This document shows positions 51,890-61,013 of a stretch of DNA of 64,000 bases, in pieces. Made by a program: the position numbers and the translations under genes. The number at the start of each line of letters is the position of its first letter. The first letter of the stretch is position 1. The notes under the pieces are model-generated. The model ran no database searches and had not been told where the DNA came from. It worked only from the letters and a program-made list of their open reading frames with translations. The stretch comes from SIG701 sp045611685 (lineage in GTDB: Bacteria > Bacillota > Clostridia > Oscillospirales > CAG-272). The stretch covers positions 99,719 to 163,718 of the forward strand of contig JAZKXO010000106.1 in assembly GCA_045611685.1 (NCBI GenBank). The letters run 5' to 3'.

Positions 51890-54328
51890 TTAATCATCGG
51901 ATTTCATAAGTTTCGCATACGTCGCCATCAGTTTTTTCGTTCCTACGTTGTCAAAGGCGATTTCATACAGGGTATCGGCACCCATCGCGCGCACGGAAAG
52001 GATGGATCCTTTACCGAACGTCGTGTGCTTGACACGATCACCGACAGCGAACAGCGGTGTAGCGGGAACGGATTTCGCCGAAGGGCGAGTTCCCCCGCCG
52101 CGGCCCTGGCCACTAAACGAAGGCTTCCCGTATGAACCGAAGGAATTCATCGGTTTTGAGTAACCACTACCGGATGCTCCGAATGAAATGCGTTTATCAG
52201 CCGAGTATGCTTGTCTGCCGACGTTTTCAATCAGTTCTTCCGGTATTTCGCCAACGAATCGGGAGACCTGATTGAACTGCGTGGATCCGTTCAGCATACG
52301 GTCGTGCACGTGCGTGATAAAGAGTTTTTTCTTCGCTCTGGTGATCGCCACATACGCAAGGCGGCGCTCCTCCTCGATCTCGTCGGGATTCATAATAGAC
52401 TGATGACCGGGGAAAAGGCCTTCTTCCATGCCGGGCAGGAAAACGATCGGAAACTCAAGTCCTTTTGCGCTGTGGATCGTCATCAGCACGACGGCATCAG
52501 CGGTTTCATCATATTTGTCTACATCCGATACGAGAGCCACGTCTTCAAGAAATTCAGAGAGGGAAGGCGTTTCAGTTGACTGCTCGTACTGCGCGGCAGA
52601 TGAGATTAGCTCTCCGATATTGTCAAGGCGATCTGCCTCTTCTTCGCCGGCAGCCGCAAGCATTCTCCCGTATCCGGTGATTTCTACTACGTTTCGGATA
52701 AGATCGGAGACGGAACTTTCGGCAGCCTCTATTCGGAGATCTTCCATAAGGCGCGCAAACTCCTCCATGCTTTTCGCGGCGGCGGCGGGAATTGCCTTGT
52801 AATCCTGCGCATGACGGATAAATTCAAGCATCGGATAGCCGCTCGCGATCGCCATCGCTTCGGCTGTTAGAATAGATTTATCACCGATACCGCGCTTCGG
52901 AACATTGATAATACGCTTTAGGCGCAGATCATCAAGCGGGTTGTTTATAAGACAAAGATACGCCAAAATATCACGGATCTCGAGTCTGTCGTAAAAGCGG
53001 GTACCGCCGAGCATACGGTAGGGAATACCGCTTTTCGCAAACGCCTGTTCCAAACTGCGCGATTGGGCGTTCGTTCGGTAAAGCACTGCATAATCGCGAT
53101 AGGAGGCTTCCTTTTTCGCAACGCTTCTATGTACCTCGTCGCAGATAAAGCGTGCTTCATCATTCTGATTCCCGAGATTCCTCACGGTGATCTTTTCGCC
53201 GTCTGTGCTGTCTGTCCACAGCTTTTTATTGTGTCGGGTTGTATTTCTCGCTATCACGCCGTTTGCCGCATCGAGAATTGTTTTCGTGGAACGGTAATTT
53301 TGCTCGAGTTTTACGACTTTTGCGCCCTTGCAAGTGGCCTCAAAATTCAAGATATTTTCGATCGTCGCACCGCGGAATTTGTAAATACTCTGATCGTCAT
53401 CGCCGACAACCATGATGTTGTTGTGCTTCCCGGAGAGGAGAAGTGTCAGAGAAAGCTGCGCTTTGTTCGTATCCTGATACTCGTCGACGGAAACGTATCT
53501 GAATTTGCTTTGGATGCTCTCACGCGCTTCTTGGCATTCCGTCAAAAGACGAACCGTCTGCATAATTATATCGTCGAAATCCAAAAGATTAGACGAAACG
53601 AGTCTTTCCTGGTAGAGCGCATAAATTTTTGCCGCTTGCTTGAGTTTGAAATCGGAACCGGCTTCCAGAGCAAATCCCTCGGGCGTAAGCAAGCGGTCCT
53701 TCGCCCTGCTGATAAGATTCATCACGCTCTTTACGGGCAGTTGTTTTTCATCGATGTTCAGCTGCTTCATGCAAGCGGAGATCAGTTTCTTGGCATCGTC
53801 CGTATCACAGACACCAAAGCCGCTTTGGTAGCCAACCTCAGCCCCCCAGCGGCGGAGCAGACGCATACATACGGAATGAAACGTGCCCGCCCATATTTCA
53901 GATGCCTCCGTGCTGTCCTCGCCGAATGTGGCCTTAAGACGAGCCTTAATCTCGCTTGCGGCTTTGTTCGTAAACGTGATCGCCAGAACGGACCACGCAG
54001 GCGGCGGCGAGACCGCGAACCGCACAAGATACTCTGCCAGATCCTCTTTGGACAAGGACATCGCGTTTTCCATTTCGGTTATCGTGTCTTCATTTATGTC
54101 GGCCGGAACAGACAAGCTTTCCACAGCATCGCCGTATCGGATGATATACGCGATGCGGTTTACGAGAACGGTCGTTTTTCCGCTGCCGGCACCTGCCAAA
54201 ATAAGGAGCGGTCCGTTCGCCGTATATACGGCCTTTCGCTGCATATCGTTAAGATGGTCATAGTATTTGTCAAAGAGGGCACGTTTCAGTGTTAAAAAGC
54301 GTGCGCCGAGAGAATTTGTATCCGTCAT
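51890..54328 (-). CDS. pcrA: ATP-dependent DNA helicase PcrA/UvrD
   Basis: Superfamily 1A 3'-5' helicase for repair and removal of replication obstacles. Walker A is AGAGSGKT at 45-52; other motifs are TFTNKAASEIK (Ia), VDEYQDTN (II), VVGDDDQSIYKFRGA (III), EQNYRST (IV) and LMTIHSAKGLEFPIVFLPG (V) and AYVAITRAKKKL (VI). The C-terminal Tudor-like PcrA domain is visible as FAVGDRVKHTTFGKGSI. The 812-residue length includes a Gly/Ser-rich linker. Single-gene unit. Confidence 0.96.
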   Translation of the reverse strand: MTDTNSLGARFLTLKRALFDKYYDHLNDMQRKAVYTANGPLLILAGAGSGKTTVLVNRIAYIIRYGDAVESLSVPADINEDTITEMENAMSLSKEDLAEYLVRFAVSPPPAWSVLAITFTNKAASEIKARLKATFGEDSTEASEIWAGTFHSVCMRLLRRWGAEVGYQSGFGVCDTDDAKKLISACMKQLNIDEKQLPVKSVMNLISRAKDRLLTPEGFALEAGSDFKLKQAAKIYALYQERLVSSNLLDFDDIIMQTVRLLTECQEARESIQSKFRYVSVDEYQDTNKAQLSLTLLLSGKHNNIMVVGDDDQSIYKFRGATIENILNFEATCKGAKVVKLEQNYRSTKTILDAANGVIARNTTRHNKKLWTDSTDGEKITVRNLGNQNDEARFICDEVHRSVAKKEASYRDYAVLYRTNAQSRSLEQAFAKSGIPYRMLGGTRFYDRLEIRDILAYLCLINNPLDDLRLKRIINVPKRGIGDKSILTAEAMAIASGYPMLEFIRHAQDYKAIPAAAAKSMEEFARLMEDLRIEAAESSVSDLIRNVVEITGYGRMLAAAGEEEADRLDNIGELISSAAQYEQSTETPSLSEFLEDVALVSDVDKYDETADAVVLMTIHSAKGLEFPIVFLPGMEEGLFPGHQSIMNPDEIEEERRLAYVAITRAKKKLFITHVHDRMLNGSTQFNQVSRFVGEIPEELIENVGRQAYSADKRISFGASGSGYSKPMNSFGSYGKPSFSGQGRGGGTRPSAKSVPATPLFAVGDRVKHTTFGKGSILSVRAMGADTLYEIAFDNVGTKKLMATYAKLMKSDD

Positions 54329-54384
54329 AGTACACCGCCGCTTTCGGTCAATGCCGATAGAATTTATAGGAAATACAACAATTA

Positions 54385-54413
54385 ATTATATCACATACGA
54401 CACTCAAAAACAA
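54385..54413 (-). promoter_or_regulatory. SigA-type promoter of pcrA
   Basis: Minus-strand TTGTTT (54413-54408), 17-base spacer, TATAAT (54390-54385). Confidence 0.72.
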
Positions 54414-54492
54414 GAAGATTCTGAAAAAGCATATAGGTAAATAAACCGGCGTATATATGTATCAAGATTACGGACAAACGGAGAGCATACAA

Positions 54493-55662
54493 ATGAGAAA
54501 AAAATATATTGTCAAAGCATTCGCCTGTCTTCTTTCGATTTTAATGATATGTGCGGCAATCCCATACGTTGGCGCAGAGCCCGATCAAGAGGCCCAAAAC
54601 ACCCCTTTTGACATAGATGCTTTATCGGCTGTACTTATGGACGCTGAGACCGGAGAAATTTTGTATGCAAAGAACGCGGACGAAGCGCTCCCGCCCGCAT
54701 CCGTTACAAAGGTAATGACGCTTCTTCTCATTATGGAGGCGGTAGATGCCGGACGGCTATCACTCACCGATATGATTCGTGTTAGTGAGTATGCAGCCTC
54801 CATGGGCGGCTCACAGGTTTATCTCGAGCCGGGCGAGGAGATGTCTCTTGATGATATGCTCAAAAGCATTGTCGTTTCGTCCGCCAACGATGCCGCAGTA
54901 GCGGTGGCCGAAACGATCGCCGGCAGTGAGGAAGCCTTCGTAAAAATGATGAACGACCGCGCCGCCGAACTCGGCATGGAACACACGAATTTCGAGAACG
55001 TTACGGGACTCGATGATGACACCGTAAATCACCTTATCAGCGCCGAAGATATAGCTATCATGTCACGCGAGCTATTAAAGCACGAAACAATCCTAAACTA
55101 TACAACCATCTGGATGGACACGATCAGAAACGGTGCATTCGGGCTTTCGAACACGAACAGATTGATACGATTTTATAGTGGTGCAACCGGACTCAAAACC
55201 GGTTCTACCTCAAAAGCAAAATTCTGCATCAGCGCCACAGCAAAACGAGACAATCTTCATCTCATAGCCGTCATCATGGGATCGCCTACACGCGACACGC
55301 GAAATGAAATGGCTAAAAAACTTCTTGACTGGGGATTTGCTAATTTCGCCATGTACAGAAACCTGTCTGCAAGCGTCGGCACGGTCCGCGTTCTCGGAGG
55401 AATCAAGGAAACGTGCGAAGCGGGATACGGCGATTTTTCAAAACTCATGAAACGAGGGACGGAAAACGGTGTAACGGTGGAGATATTGCTTGACGAGGAA
55501 ATACCCGCACCCATCAAAGAGGGAGATCCGCTCGGGCGTATCATATACCGCCTCGGTGATGAAATCATCGGAGAGGGCGAAATTGTCGCGCAGGAAAGCG
55601 TGGAAAAAATCAGTTTTTGGAGACTTCTGGGGAGAATGGCGCAACTTATGCTTTTGCGGTGA
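54493..55662 (+). CDS. D-alanyl-D-alanine carboxypeptidase, DacA/DacF type
   Basis: Second low-molecular-weight PBP of the window. A signal peptide ends near residue 28. Active-site motifs are S70-V-T-K73, S130-A-N132 and K235-T-G237. A PBP5 C-terminal domain (about 300-365) and an amphipathic terminal anchor follow. The ATG at 54493 lies seven bases after GGAGAG; the frame extends 12 codons further. In Bacillus dacF precedes spoIIAA; here the gene is about 7 kb away from the spoIIA operon, so DacA versus DacF identity is open. Confidence 0.92.
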   Translation: MRKKYIVKAFACLLSILMICAAIPYVGAEPDQEAQNTPFDIDALSAVLMDAETGEILYAKNADEALPPASVTKVMTLLLIMEAVDAGRLSLTDMIRVSEYAASMGGSQVYLEPGEEMSLDDMLKSIVVSSANDAAVAVAETIAGSEEAFVKMMNDRAAELGMEHTNFENVTGLDDDTVNHLISAEDIAIMSRELLKHETILNYTTIWMDTIRNGAFGLSNTNRLIRFYSGATGLKTGSTSKAKFCISATAKRDNLHLIAVIMGSPTRDTRNEMAKKLLDWGFANFAMYRNLSASVGTVRVLGGIKETCEAGYGDFSKLMKRGTENGVTVEILLDEEIPAPIKEGDPLGRIIYRLGDEIIGEGEIVAQESVEKISFWRLLGRMAQLMLLR

Positions 55663-55680
55663 AATTTTTCAAGGAAAACC

Positions 55681-55709
55681 TTGTAAACTTTGATTCATTG
55701 TTGTATAAT
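55681..55709 (+). promoter_or_regulatory. SigA-type promoter of pgi
   Basis: TTGTAA (55681-55686), 17-base spacer, TATAAT (55704-55709). Confidence 0.83.
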
Positions 55710-55771
55710 ATTTTACGTTGATACAAAACTAAATGAACAGCATATTATCTGACTTTCCGGAGGATAAATAT

Positions 55772-57115
55772 ATGTCGCTGAAACTAAACGAAAAGTTTTT
55801 GAAAGGGTTTATCGGCCCGAATGAAATTACATCTCTCGCCCCCCAGATCAAGAAGGCCTATGAAACCGTAAGCACCCGTTCAGGCGAAGGGGCGGATTAT
55901 CTCGGCTGGCTCGATTTACCCGTCAACTATGACAGGGAAGAGTTCGCCCGCTTCAAAGACGCCGCAGCGCGCATTCGCAATATGTGCGATATCCTCGTTG
56001 TTATCGGTATCGGCGGATCATATCTCGGCTCCAGAGCTGCTATTGAGTTTGTTAAATCACCTCTCTATAATTCGCTCCCCGGAAACAAACCGGCTGTTTA
56101 TTTTGCCGGCAATACCATAAGCCCCTCTGCCTTGAGCGATCTTCTGAAGATATGCGAAGGAAAGGACCTTTGCGTCAATATCATCTCAAAATCCGGCACG
56201 ACGACCGAGCCTGCCGTTACGTTCCGCATTTTCCGCGAACTGCTTGAGAAGAAATACGGCACGGAAGGTGCACGCGAACGCATCTTTGCCACTACAGACA
56301 AGGCGCGCGGCACCTTGAAGACCTTTTCGGACAAAGTCGGATACGAGACTTTCGTCGTTCCGGACGATGTCGGGGGCAGATATTCTGTGCTCACAGCCGT
56401 AGGACTTCTGCCTATTGCCTGCGCTGGCATTGATATTGATGCTATGATGCAGGGCGCCGCCGACGCAAGAGCCAAGTATATGAACGACGATGTCGAATCA
56501 AACGACTGTCTCCGCTATGCAGGAATTCGCAATATACTCTACCGAAAAGGAAAGGCTACGGAAATTCTTGCCGCATACGATCCGGCAGCGCAGATGTTCT
56601 GTGAATGGTGGAAGCAGCTCTACGGCGAAAGCGAAGGGAAAGACAACAAGGGGCTTTTCCCGGCATCTGTTATTTTCTCGACTGATCTGCATTCACTGGG
56701 ACAGTTCATTCAAGAGGGCACGAGAAACATCTTTGAGACGATAATTGATTTCAAAACATCTCCCGACGCCGTGAAGATCCCCTATGATCCGGAAAATATT
56801 GACGGGCTGAATTTCCTGGCAGGCGAAGACGTGCACAACGTTAACCGAACGGCTACGCTCGGCACCCTTATCGCGCACACTGACGGCGGCGTACCCAACG
56901 TAGTTCTGGAGATTGAGGACCGCTCTGCGTATTCTTTCGGATATGCCGTGTACTTCTTTGAACTCGCTTGCGCTGTCTCCGGATATCTTCTCGGGGTCAA
57001 TCCTTTCAACCAGCCTGGCGTTGAGGCGTACAAGATCAACATGTTCGCTCTCCTCGGGAAACCCGGCTATGAGGAAGCGCGTGCAAACCTGAGCATTCGT
57101 ATGCAGGACGAATAA
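55772..57115 (+). CDS. pgi: Glucose-6-phosphate isomerase
   Basis: Interconverts glucose-6-phosphate and fructose-6-phosphate. The 447-residue length matches the short Firmicute type. Diagnostic stretches are VVIGIGGSYLGSRAA, ISKSGTTTEPAVTFR, GGRYSVLTAVGLLP and the C-terminal NPFNQPGVEAYK. The ATG at 55772 follows GGAGGATAAATAT; an ATG 13 codons upstream lacks a site. It lies on its own promoter, about 7 kb from the PPi-phosphofructokinase gene. Confidence 0.97.
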   Translation: MSLKLNEKFLKGFIGPNEITSLAPQIKKAYETVSTRSGEGADYLGWLDLPVNYDREEFARFKDAAARIRNMCDILVVIGIGGSYLGSRAAIEFVKSPLYNSLPGNKPAVYFAGNTISPSALSDLLKICEGKDLCVNIISKSGTTTEPAVTFRIFRELLEKKYGTEGARERIFATTDKARGTLKTFSDKVGYETFVVPDDVGGRYSVLTAVGLLPIACAGIDIDAMMQGAADARAKYMNDDVESNDCLRYAGIRNILYRKGKATEILAAYDPAAQMFCEWWKQLYGESEGKDNKGLFPASVIFSTDLHSLGQFIQEGTRNIFETIIDFKTSPDAVKIPYDPENIDGLNFLAGEDVHNVNRTATLGTLIAHTDGGVPNVVLEIEDRSAYSFGYAVYFFELACAVSGYLLGVNPFNQPGVEAYKINMFALLGKPGYEEARANLSIRMQDE

Positions 57116-57154
57116 AAAAATCAAAAAAAATTCCATTTTTTTGTGCAAAAGTAC

Positions 57155-57183
57155 TTGAAATTTACCAAAAAGTATAGTATACT
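57155..57183 (+). promoter_or_regulatory. SigA-type promoter of the mini P-loop gene
   Basis: TTGAAA (57155-57160), 17-base spacer, TATACT (57178-57183). A small CCGCAC/GTGCGG inverted repeat lies in the leader around 57200-57213. Confidence 0.85.
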
Positions 57184-57243
57184 ATAACTACAGAACAAAC
57201 CGCACGGTGCGGTCTAATAAAATTCCGCAAGGAGGAACTTTCT

Positions 57244-57651
57244 ATGCTGAAACTTATCATTGGAGTAAAAGGTACGGGCAAAACCAAAACGCTGATCGAA
57301 ATGGTCAATGCGGCGCTTCACAAGAGCGAAGGTTCTGTCGTCTGTATCGAAAAGGGCAACAAACTTACATACGACATTAACTATCAGTGCAGACTGATAG
57401 ATACAGATATGTATTCCGTTACTGATTTGGACTCTCTGTACGGCTTCATTGCAGGCATTCTCGCCAGCAATCACGACGTTACGGACCTCTTCATCGACTC
57501 CGCACTCAAAATCGGAAACAATGATGCCGCTAAATTTGACGAATTCCTCGCGAAGGCTGACGCGCTCATTAAAAAACTGGACGTTAATTGCGTTATGACA
57601 TCTTCCATCCCCGTAGAAGACGCCTCCGCAACTGTTAAACAGTTTGTTTGA
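57244..57651 (+). CDS. Mini P-loop NTPase of unknown function
   Basis: A 135-residue protein, almost only a nucleotide-binding core. Walker A is GVKGTGKT at 7-14, immediately after the first strand. A Walker B-like strand reads DVTDLFIDS at about 79-87. The rest is a helix rich in Asp, Lys and Ala and the strand VNCVMTSSIP. There is no membrane segment or partner domain. Some relatives are loosely labelled as twitching-motility ATPases, which the length does not support. It has its own promoter, a GGAGGAAC site and a terminator, so it is a stand-alone gene. Confidence 0.82.
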   Translation: MLKLIIGVKGTGKTKTLIEMVNAALHKSEGSVVCIEKGNKLTYDINYQCRLIDTDMYSVTDLDSLYGFIAGILASNHDVTDLFIDSALKIGNNDAAKFDEFLAKADALIKKLDVNCVMTSSIPVEDASATVKQFV

Positions 57652-57664
57652 TTATTAAAATAAT

Positions 57665-57698
57665 AAAATGACAGAGTGAAATCACTCTGTCATTTTTT
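57665..57698 (+). terminator. Terminator of the mini P-loop gene
   Basis: AAAATGACAGAGTGA (57665-57679) pairs with TCACTCTGTCATTTT (57682-57696), ending in a run of six Ts. Confidence 0.93.
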
Positions 57699-57772
57699 GT
57701 ATCTCCGCATAAGATGATAGGGAAGAACAGTATATGCTGTTTCTCAATCACCCAAGGAGGTTAAAGTAAACA

Positions 57773-58612
57773 ATGGCCGAAATCAGAATGAACCAATCGG
57801 CAAACCGAGACACGGTATGCATCGATACATACCGCGTGCTTGACAGTTGTCGGGACAAAGATTTCTTCGAAGACGTGCGTGTGTACCTGACAGATGAAGG
57901 ACAGAGCATCCTCGATCGAACGTGCGCCGTTCGCGTGAAAAAAGCAAGCGTACAATGGTCGCACATCGATATAACCCCCATGCCCTTCAATCGAGGATTC
58001 TATCAGCTGAACATCCGCATCTATTGTAAAATCGTCTGCGAAGCGTGCGTTGCACCCGGAAACGTCAGGGAAATCTGCGGTATTGCTGTTGTAGAAAAGA
58101 AGGTCGTCCTTTTTGGCAGTGAAGGAAACGTAAACGTTTTCAAGAGCACGGAAGAGTGCACCGGATTCTGCGAAATCCCCGGCAAAAACCCCTGTGCCGC
58201 ATCCACCAATCTGCCTATTGCCGTTCTCGAAACGGTAGACCCTCTCGTTCTCTCCTCAAAGGTTGTCGAGCCTCACCATCGATGCTGCTGTCCCTGTTCC
58301 GTGGATGAAATCCCGGACTGTATCTGCAAATCGCTCTCTGCCCCCGTGGTAGATTGCGAAGGAAGCAACCGTCTGCTCGTTACACTCGGATTCTTTTCCG
58401 TTGTTCGTCTCGAAAGACCTGCACAGTATCTCATAAGCGCTGTTGAATACTGCGTACCCGAAAAGGAATGTCCGCAAGCACATGAAGATGATCCCTGCAG
58501 CATATTCAAAAAAATGCGTTTCCCGATCTCTGAATTTTGCCCTCCTTCCGCCGGCGATTCCACAATCGGATGTTCTTGCGAAGACCACACAAAGCGCTCT
58601 ACCTGCGGTTAA
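57773..58612 (+). CDS. Cysteine-rich protein of unknown function
   Basis: A 279-residue protein with about 24 cysteines, including HHRCCCPC, CICKS, GCSC and several single Cys. It has no signal peptide or membrane helix. The N-terminal half (VCIDTYRVLDSCRDKDFFEDVRV) looks strongly structured and likely conserved; strand-rich segments alternate with Cys-bearing turns. High Cys content without export suggests metal or cluster binding, or a spore-coat-like cross-linked protein; this is inference. AAGGAGG precedes the ATG and a terminator follows. A small palindrome AACAG/CTGTT lies in the leader at 57726-57741. Confidence 0.78.
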   Translation: MAEIRMNQSANRDTVCIDTYRVLDSCRDKDFFEDVRVYLTDEGQSILDRTCAVRVKKASVQWSHIDITPMPFNRGFYQLNIRIYCKIVCEACVAPGNVREICGIAVVEKKVVLFGSEGNVNVFKSTEECTGFCEIPGKNPCAASTNLPIAVLETVDPLVLSSKVVEPHHRCCCPCSVDEIPDCICKSLSAPVVDCEGSNRLLVTLGFFSVVRLERPAQYLISAVEYCVPEKECPQAHEDDPCSIFKKMRFPISEFCPPSAGDSTIGCSCEDHTKRSTCG

Positions 58613-58618
58613 CAAAAG

Positions 58619-58652
58619 AACAGCCGTGCTGTCATAGCACGGCTGTTTTCCT
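58619..58652. terminator. Terminator between the Cys-rich gene and the ABC operon
   Basis: AACAGCCGTGCT (58619-58630) pairs with AGCACGGCTGTT (58636-58647), followed by TTC on the plus strand; T-rich sequence on the minus strand also allows termination of the ABC operon. Confidence 0.87.
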
Positions 58653-58654
58653 AT

Positions 58655-59242
58655 TTAGTCATTATCATTCAAGATTACCGAAGTGCCTTCTATGTCAATC
58701 GTTTTTGCATGAAGAGCATGGCGGAATGTCTCGTCGTGGGTGGCGATGAGGGTTATTTTGCCGCCAGTGTACCGCAGTATTGCCGCAAGAATCAATTCTG
58801 CATGCACCGGATCCTGACCGCTTGTTGGCTCGTCAAGAAGATAGATGTCCGCATCCACGGATAGGGCACGCGCCAAGCCTGCACGCTTTTTCATCCCCCC
58901 GGAAAGTTCATGTGGGTATTTTCCCGAAGTCTGAGAAAGCCCCAGCGCCGCCAGGATTTCTCCGTCAGGTCGCTCAGGCGACACGGCAAGGATATTCTCA
59001 CTGACAGTGAGTTGAGGAAAGAGGCGCGGTTCTTGAAAAGCATAGGAAACAACTGCACCGTCTCTGCAAACAGTCCCTGCATCCGGCTTTTCAAGATCGG
59101 CTATCAAGCGCAAAAACGTAGTTTTGCCGGCTCCGGAGGCGCCGCGTAAGGTGAACACTCCATTCTTTAGAGTAAGGTTCACGTTTTGAAGCACTGTGGT
59201 ACCGTTATACGATTTAGAAACGTTTTCAAATACGATACTCAT
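58655..59242 (-). CDS. ABC transporter ATP-binding protein (SsuB/TauB-like)
   Basis: ATPase of a nitrate/sulfonate/taurine-type importer. Walker A is GASGAGKT at 34-41, the Q loop FQEPRLFPQ, the signature ELSGGMKKRAGLARAL and Walker B with IYLLDEPTSG; the H-loop His lies in IATHDE. At 195 residues it is about 50 shorter than typical SsuB/TauB, ending soon after the H-loop, so the C-terminal extension is lacking while all catalytic parts remain. It overlaps the permease gene by four bases. Confidence 0.93.
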   Translation of the reverse strand: MSIVFENVSKSYNGTTVLQNVNLTLKNGVFTLRGASGAGKTTFLRLIADLEKPDAGTVCRDGAVVSYAFQEPRLFPQLTVSENILAVSPERPDGEILAALGLSQTSGKYPHELSGGMKKRAGLARALSVDADIYLLDEPTSGQDPVHAELILAAILRYTGGKITLIATHDETFRHALHAKTIDIEGTSVILNDND

Positions 59243-60033
59243 TCCGCCACCTCCGTCTTTTCATGCAAACCTATCCGAAAGAACGACAAGCGGAAAAGCA
59301 ATCCTTCTATGAGCATGCTGATCAAAATAACCGTGATCGTCCATGCAAACAGCGCAGGCGTCTCAAGGTAGACTTTGGATTCGTAAATGTATCCACCGAT
59401 CGAGAAGGAGAGAGAACAGAGGACTTCGGCCGCAATCCCCGCCTTCCACGCCATCCCGAGGGACGTACGGGCAGCTGACGTAAAATGCGGAAACACCGCC
59501 GGAATATACAAAAGACGAACTGTTTTCAAAAAGTCAAATCGGTAGAGCTTGGCGACCTCCCAAAGTTCACGGTCAGCGGAACGGAGACCCGTCAGAATAT
59601 TACCCGTTACGATGGGAAGAACCATCAGAAAAGCGGAAAACGATGGGACGCGATCTCGACCTATCCAAACGAGCGCCAATATGATAAACGAAGCTACCGG
59701 CACAGCACGGATCACCGACAAAACCGGCGAAAACAGCTCATTTATCAAGCGAAACCGAAAACAAAACGCTGCAAGAATTATGCCGACCGCACAACCTGCA
59801 ATATAACCAATCAAAACACGCACAAGCGAGCCTAAGATAGAAAACCAAAAGGATGTTTCCATGAAAAGGGAGGACAGCACCCGCCCAACAGCCAAAGGCG
59901 TGGGCAGAAGGACCTCTTTGTCAACAAAATAAGCCGCTGCTGCCCAGACACATCCCCAAAAAAGAAGCGCTGCACCCGTTCGCCAAAACCTATCAAGAAA
60001 ACTCTTGTTACTGTTTGTAATAGATGTTTTCAT
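59239..60033 (-). CDS. ABC transporter permease (SsuC/TauC-like)
   Basis: Membrane subunit with about six helices. The ATPase-coupling region contains the pattern of a BPD permease EAA loop: EVAKLYRFDFLKTVRLLYIPAVFPHF, followed by the GMAWKAGIAAEVLCS signature common to SsuC/TauC/ThiX. The 264-residue length is typical. The ATG at 60033 overlaps the 3' end of the binding-protein gene by 26 bases; a GTG at 60048 lies upstream. Substrate class is inferred from family only. Confidence 0.92.
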   Translation of the reverse strand: MKTSITNSNKSFLDRFWRTGAALLFWGCVWAAAAYFVDKEVLLPTPLAVGRVLSSLFMETSFWFSILGSLVRVLIGYIAGCAVGIILAAFCFRFRLINELFSPVLSVIRAVPVASFIILALVWIGRDRVPSFSAFLMVLPIVTGNILTGLRSADRELWEVAKLYRFDFLKTVRLLYIPAVFPHFTSAARTSLGMAWKAGIAAEVLCSLSFSIGGYIYESKVYLETPALFAWTITVILISMLIEGLLFRLSFFRIGLHEKTEVAE

Positions 60034-60976
60034 CCGGCACGTTTCCACCTACAGAAGCGGGATTGAATTTATAAAGCACTTTGAAAAATCCATCAAGCCC
60101 GGTTTGCATCTCATCACCGACAATACAAACGATATTCGCATCGGGAATCGCCTTCAGCGCAACGGGAGCCGCGGGAATAATTCCAACTTCTGCGATCACA
60201 CCTGCAGCCTCTTCGGGCGTGTTATTCACAAAATCGACGGATGCTTTATATTCCTCCAAAAATGCTTTAACGGCACTCGGGTATTTCTCGGCAAATTCAC
60301 GGCGAACGACTACACATCCCTGATAGAGGGCACCGTCATCACCATTCTTCTCGGCAGCTTTTTCCCACTCCTCAGTAAGATTCAAAGCAATGCGTACTTC
60401 TTTGTTTGCGTTCAAAACGGTCGTTGCGTTCGGCACGGGAAGCATACCGATCGCAACGGTGCCTGCAGTCATCTGCGTTGCGAGTTCGGAGTGCTCGGTG
60501 AGATAGATCACCTCACACTGGATATTGTTGGCGGCGAGAATATAGTTGAGAACATACTCCGGGGTAGAAGCCTTACCGGTTGCGTAAATCGTTTTTCCGG
60601 CAAGATCTTCGATCGACTGAATGGTGTTTCCGTTTTCAAGAATGTAAAGTACGCCAAGCGTATTTACAGCACCGATCATAAGTTCTCCGCCGGTCTTGGC
60701 GTAGAGAACGGCCGCGAGATTCGTAGGCAAAGCCGCGATGTCATAATTGCCGTTTATGATTTCCGCCGTGATTTCATCAGGTGCGGCTGCGACGGTGAAC
60801 TGATACGGGGTGGTTTCGTTCAAACTCGCGTCGTAAATCATTTTTGCCATGCCCATACCGGTCGGCCCTTTAAGCGTAAACACGCGGATAGCGTCCGGCG
60901 TAGCCTCCTTCGCACATCCGGCAAGAACGCCAAGAGCGACAACAGCGCACAGAAGAACAGCAATGAGTTTTTTCAT
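60008..60976 (-). CDS. ABC transporter substrate-binding lipoprotein (NMT1/TauA-like)
   Basis: Extracytoplasmic binding protein of 322 residues. The lipobox LAGC puts the lipidated Cys at 21. The mature part begins with strand AIRVFTLKGPTGMG and continues with YDIAALPTNLAAVLY and IEDLAGKTIYATGKASTPE, the two-lobe NMT1/SsuA/TauA pattern. The ATG at 60976 follows AAAGGA. The ligand cannot be read from sequence; sulfonates, thiamine precursors and other small anions are all taken up by this family. It follows the Crp-like gene by 37 bases. Confidence 0.92.
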   Translation of the reverse strand: MKKLIAVLLCAVVALGVLAGCAKEATPDAIRVFTLKGPTGMGMAKMIYDASLNETTPYQFTVAAAPDEITAEIINGNYDIAALPTNLAAVLYAKTGGELMIGAVNTLGVLYILENGNTIQSIEDLAGKTIYATGKASTPEYVLNYILAANNIQCEVIYLTEHSELATQMTAGTVAIGMLPVPNATTVLNANKEVRIALNLTEEWEKAAEKNGDDGALYQGCVVVRREFAEKYPSAVKAFLEEYKASVDFVNNTPEEAAGVIAEVGIIPAAPVALKAIPDANIVCIVGDEMQTGLDGFFKVLYKFNPASVGGNVPDENIYYKQ

Positions 60977-61013
60977 AATATGAATCCTTTCAAAATTCAT
61001 TAAATTTGTCTTT

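Noticed and set aside
53063..54295. 410-codon open frame on the plus strand opposite pcrA
   Set aside because: Antisense to PcrA motifs, no start signals, no domain.
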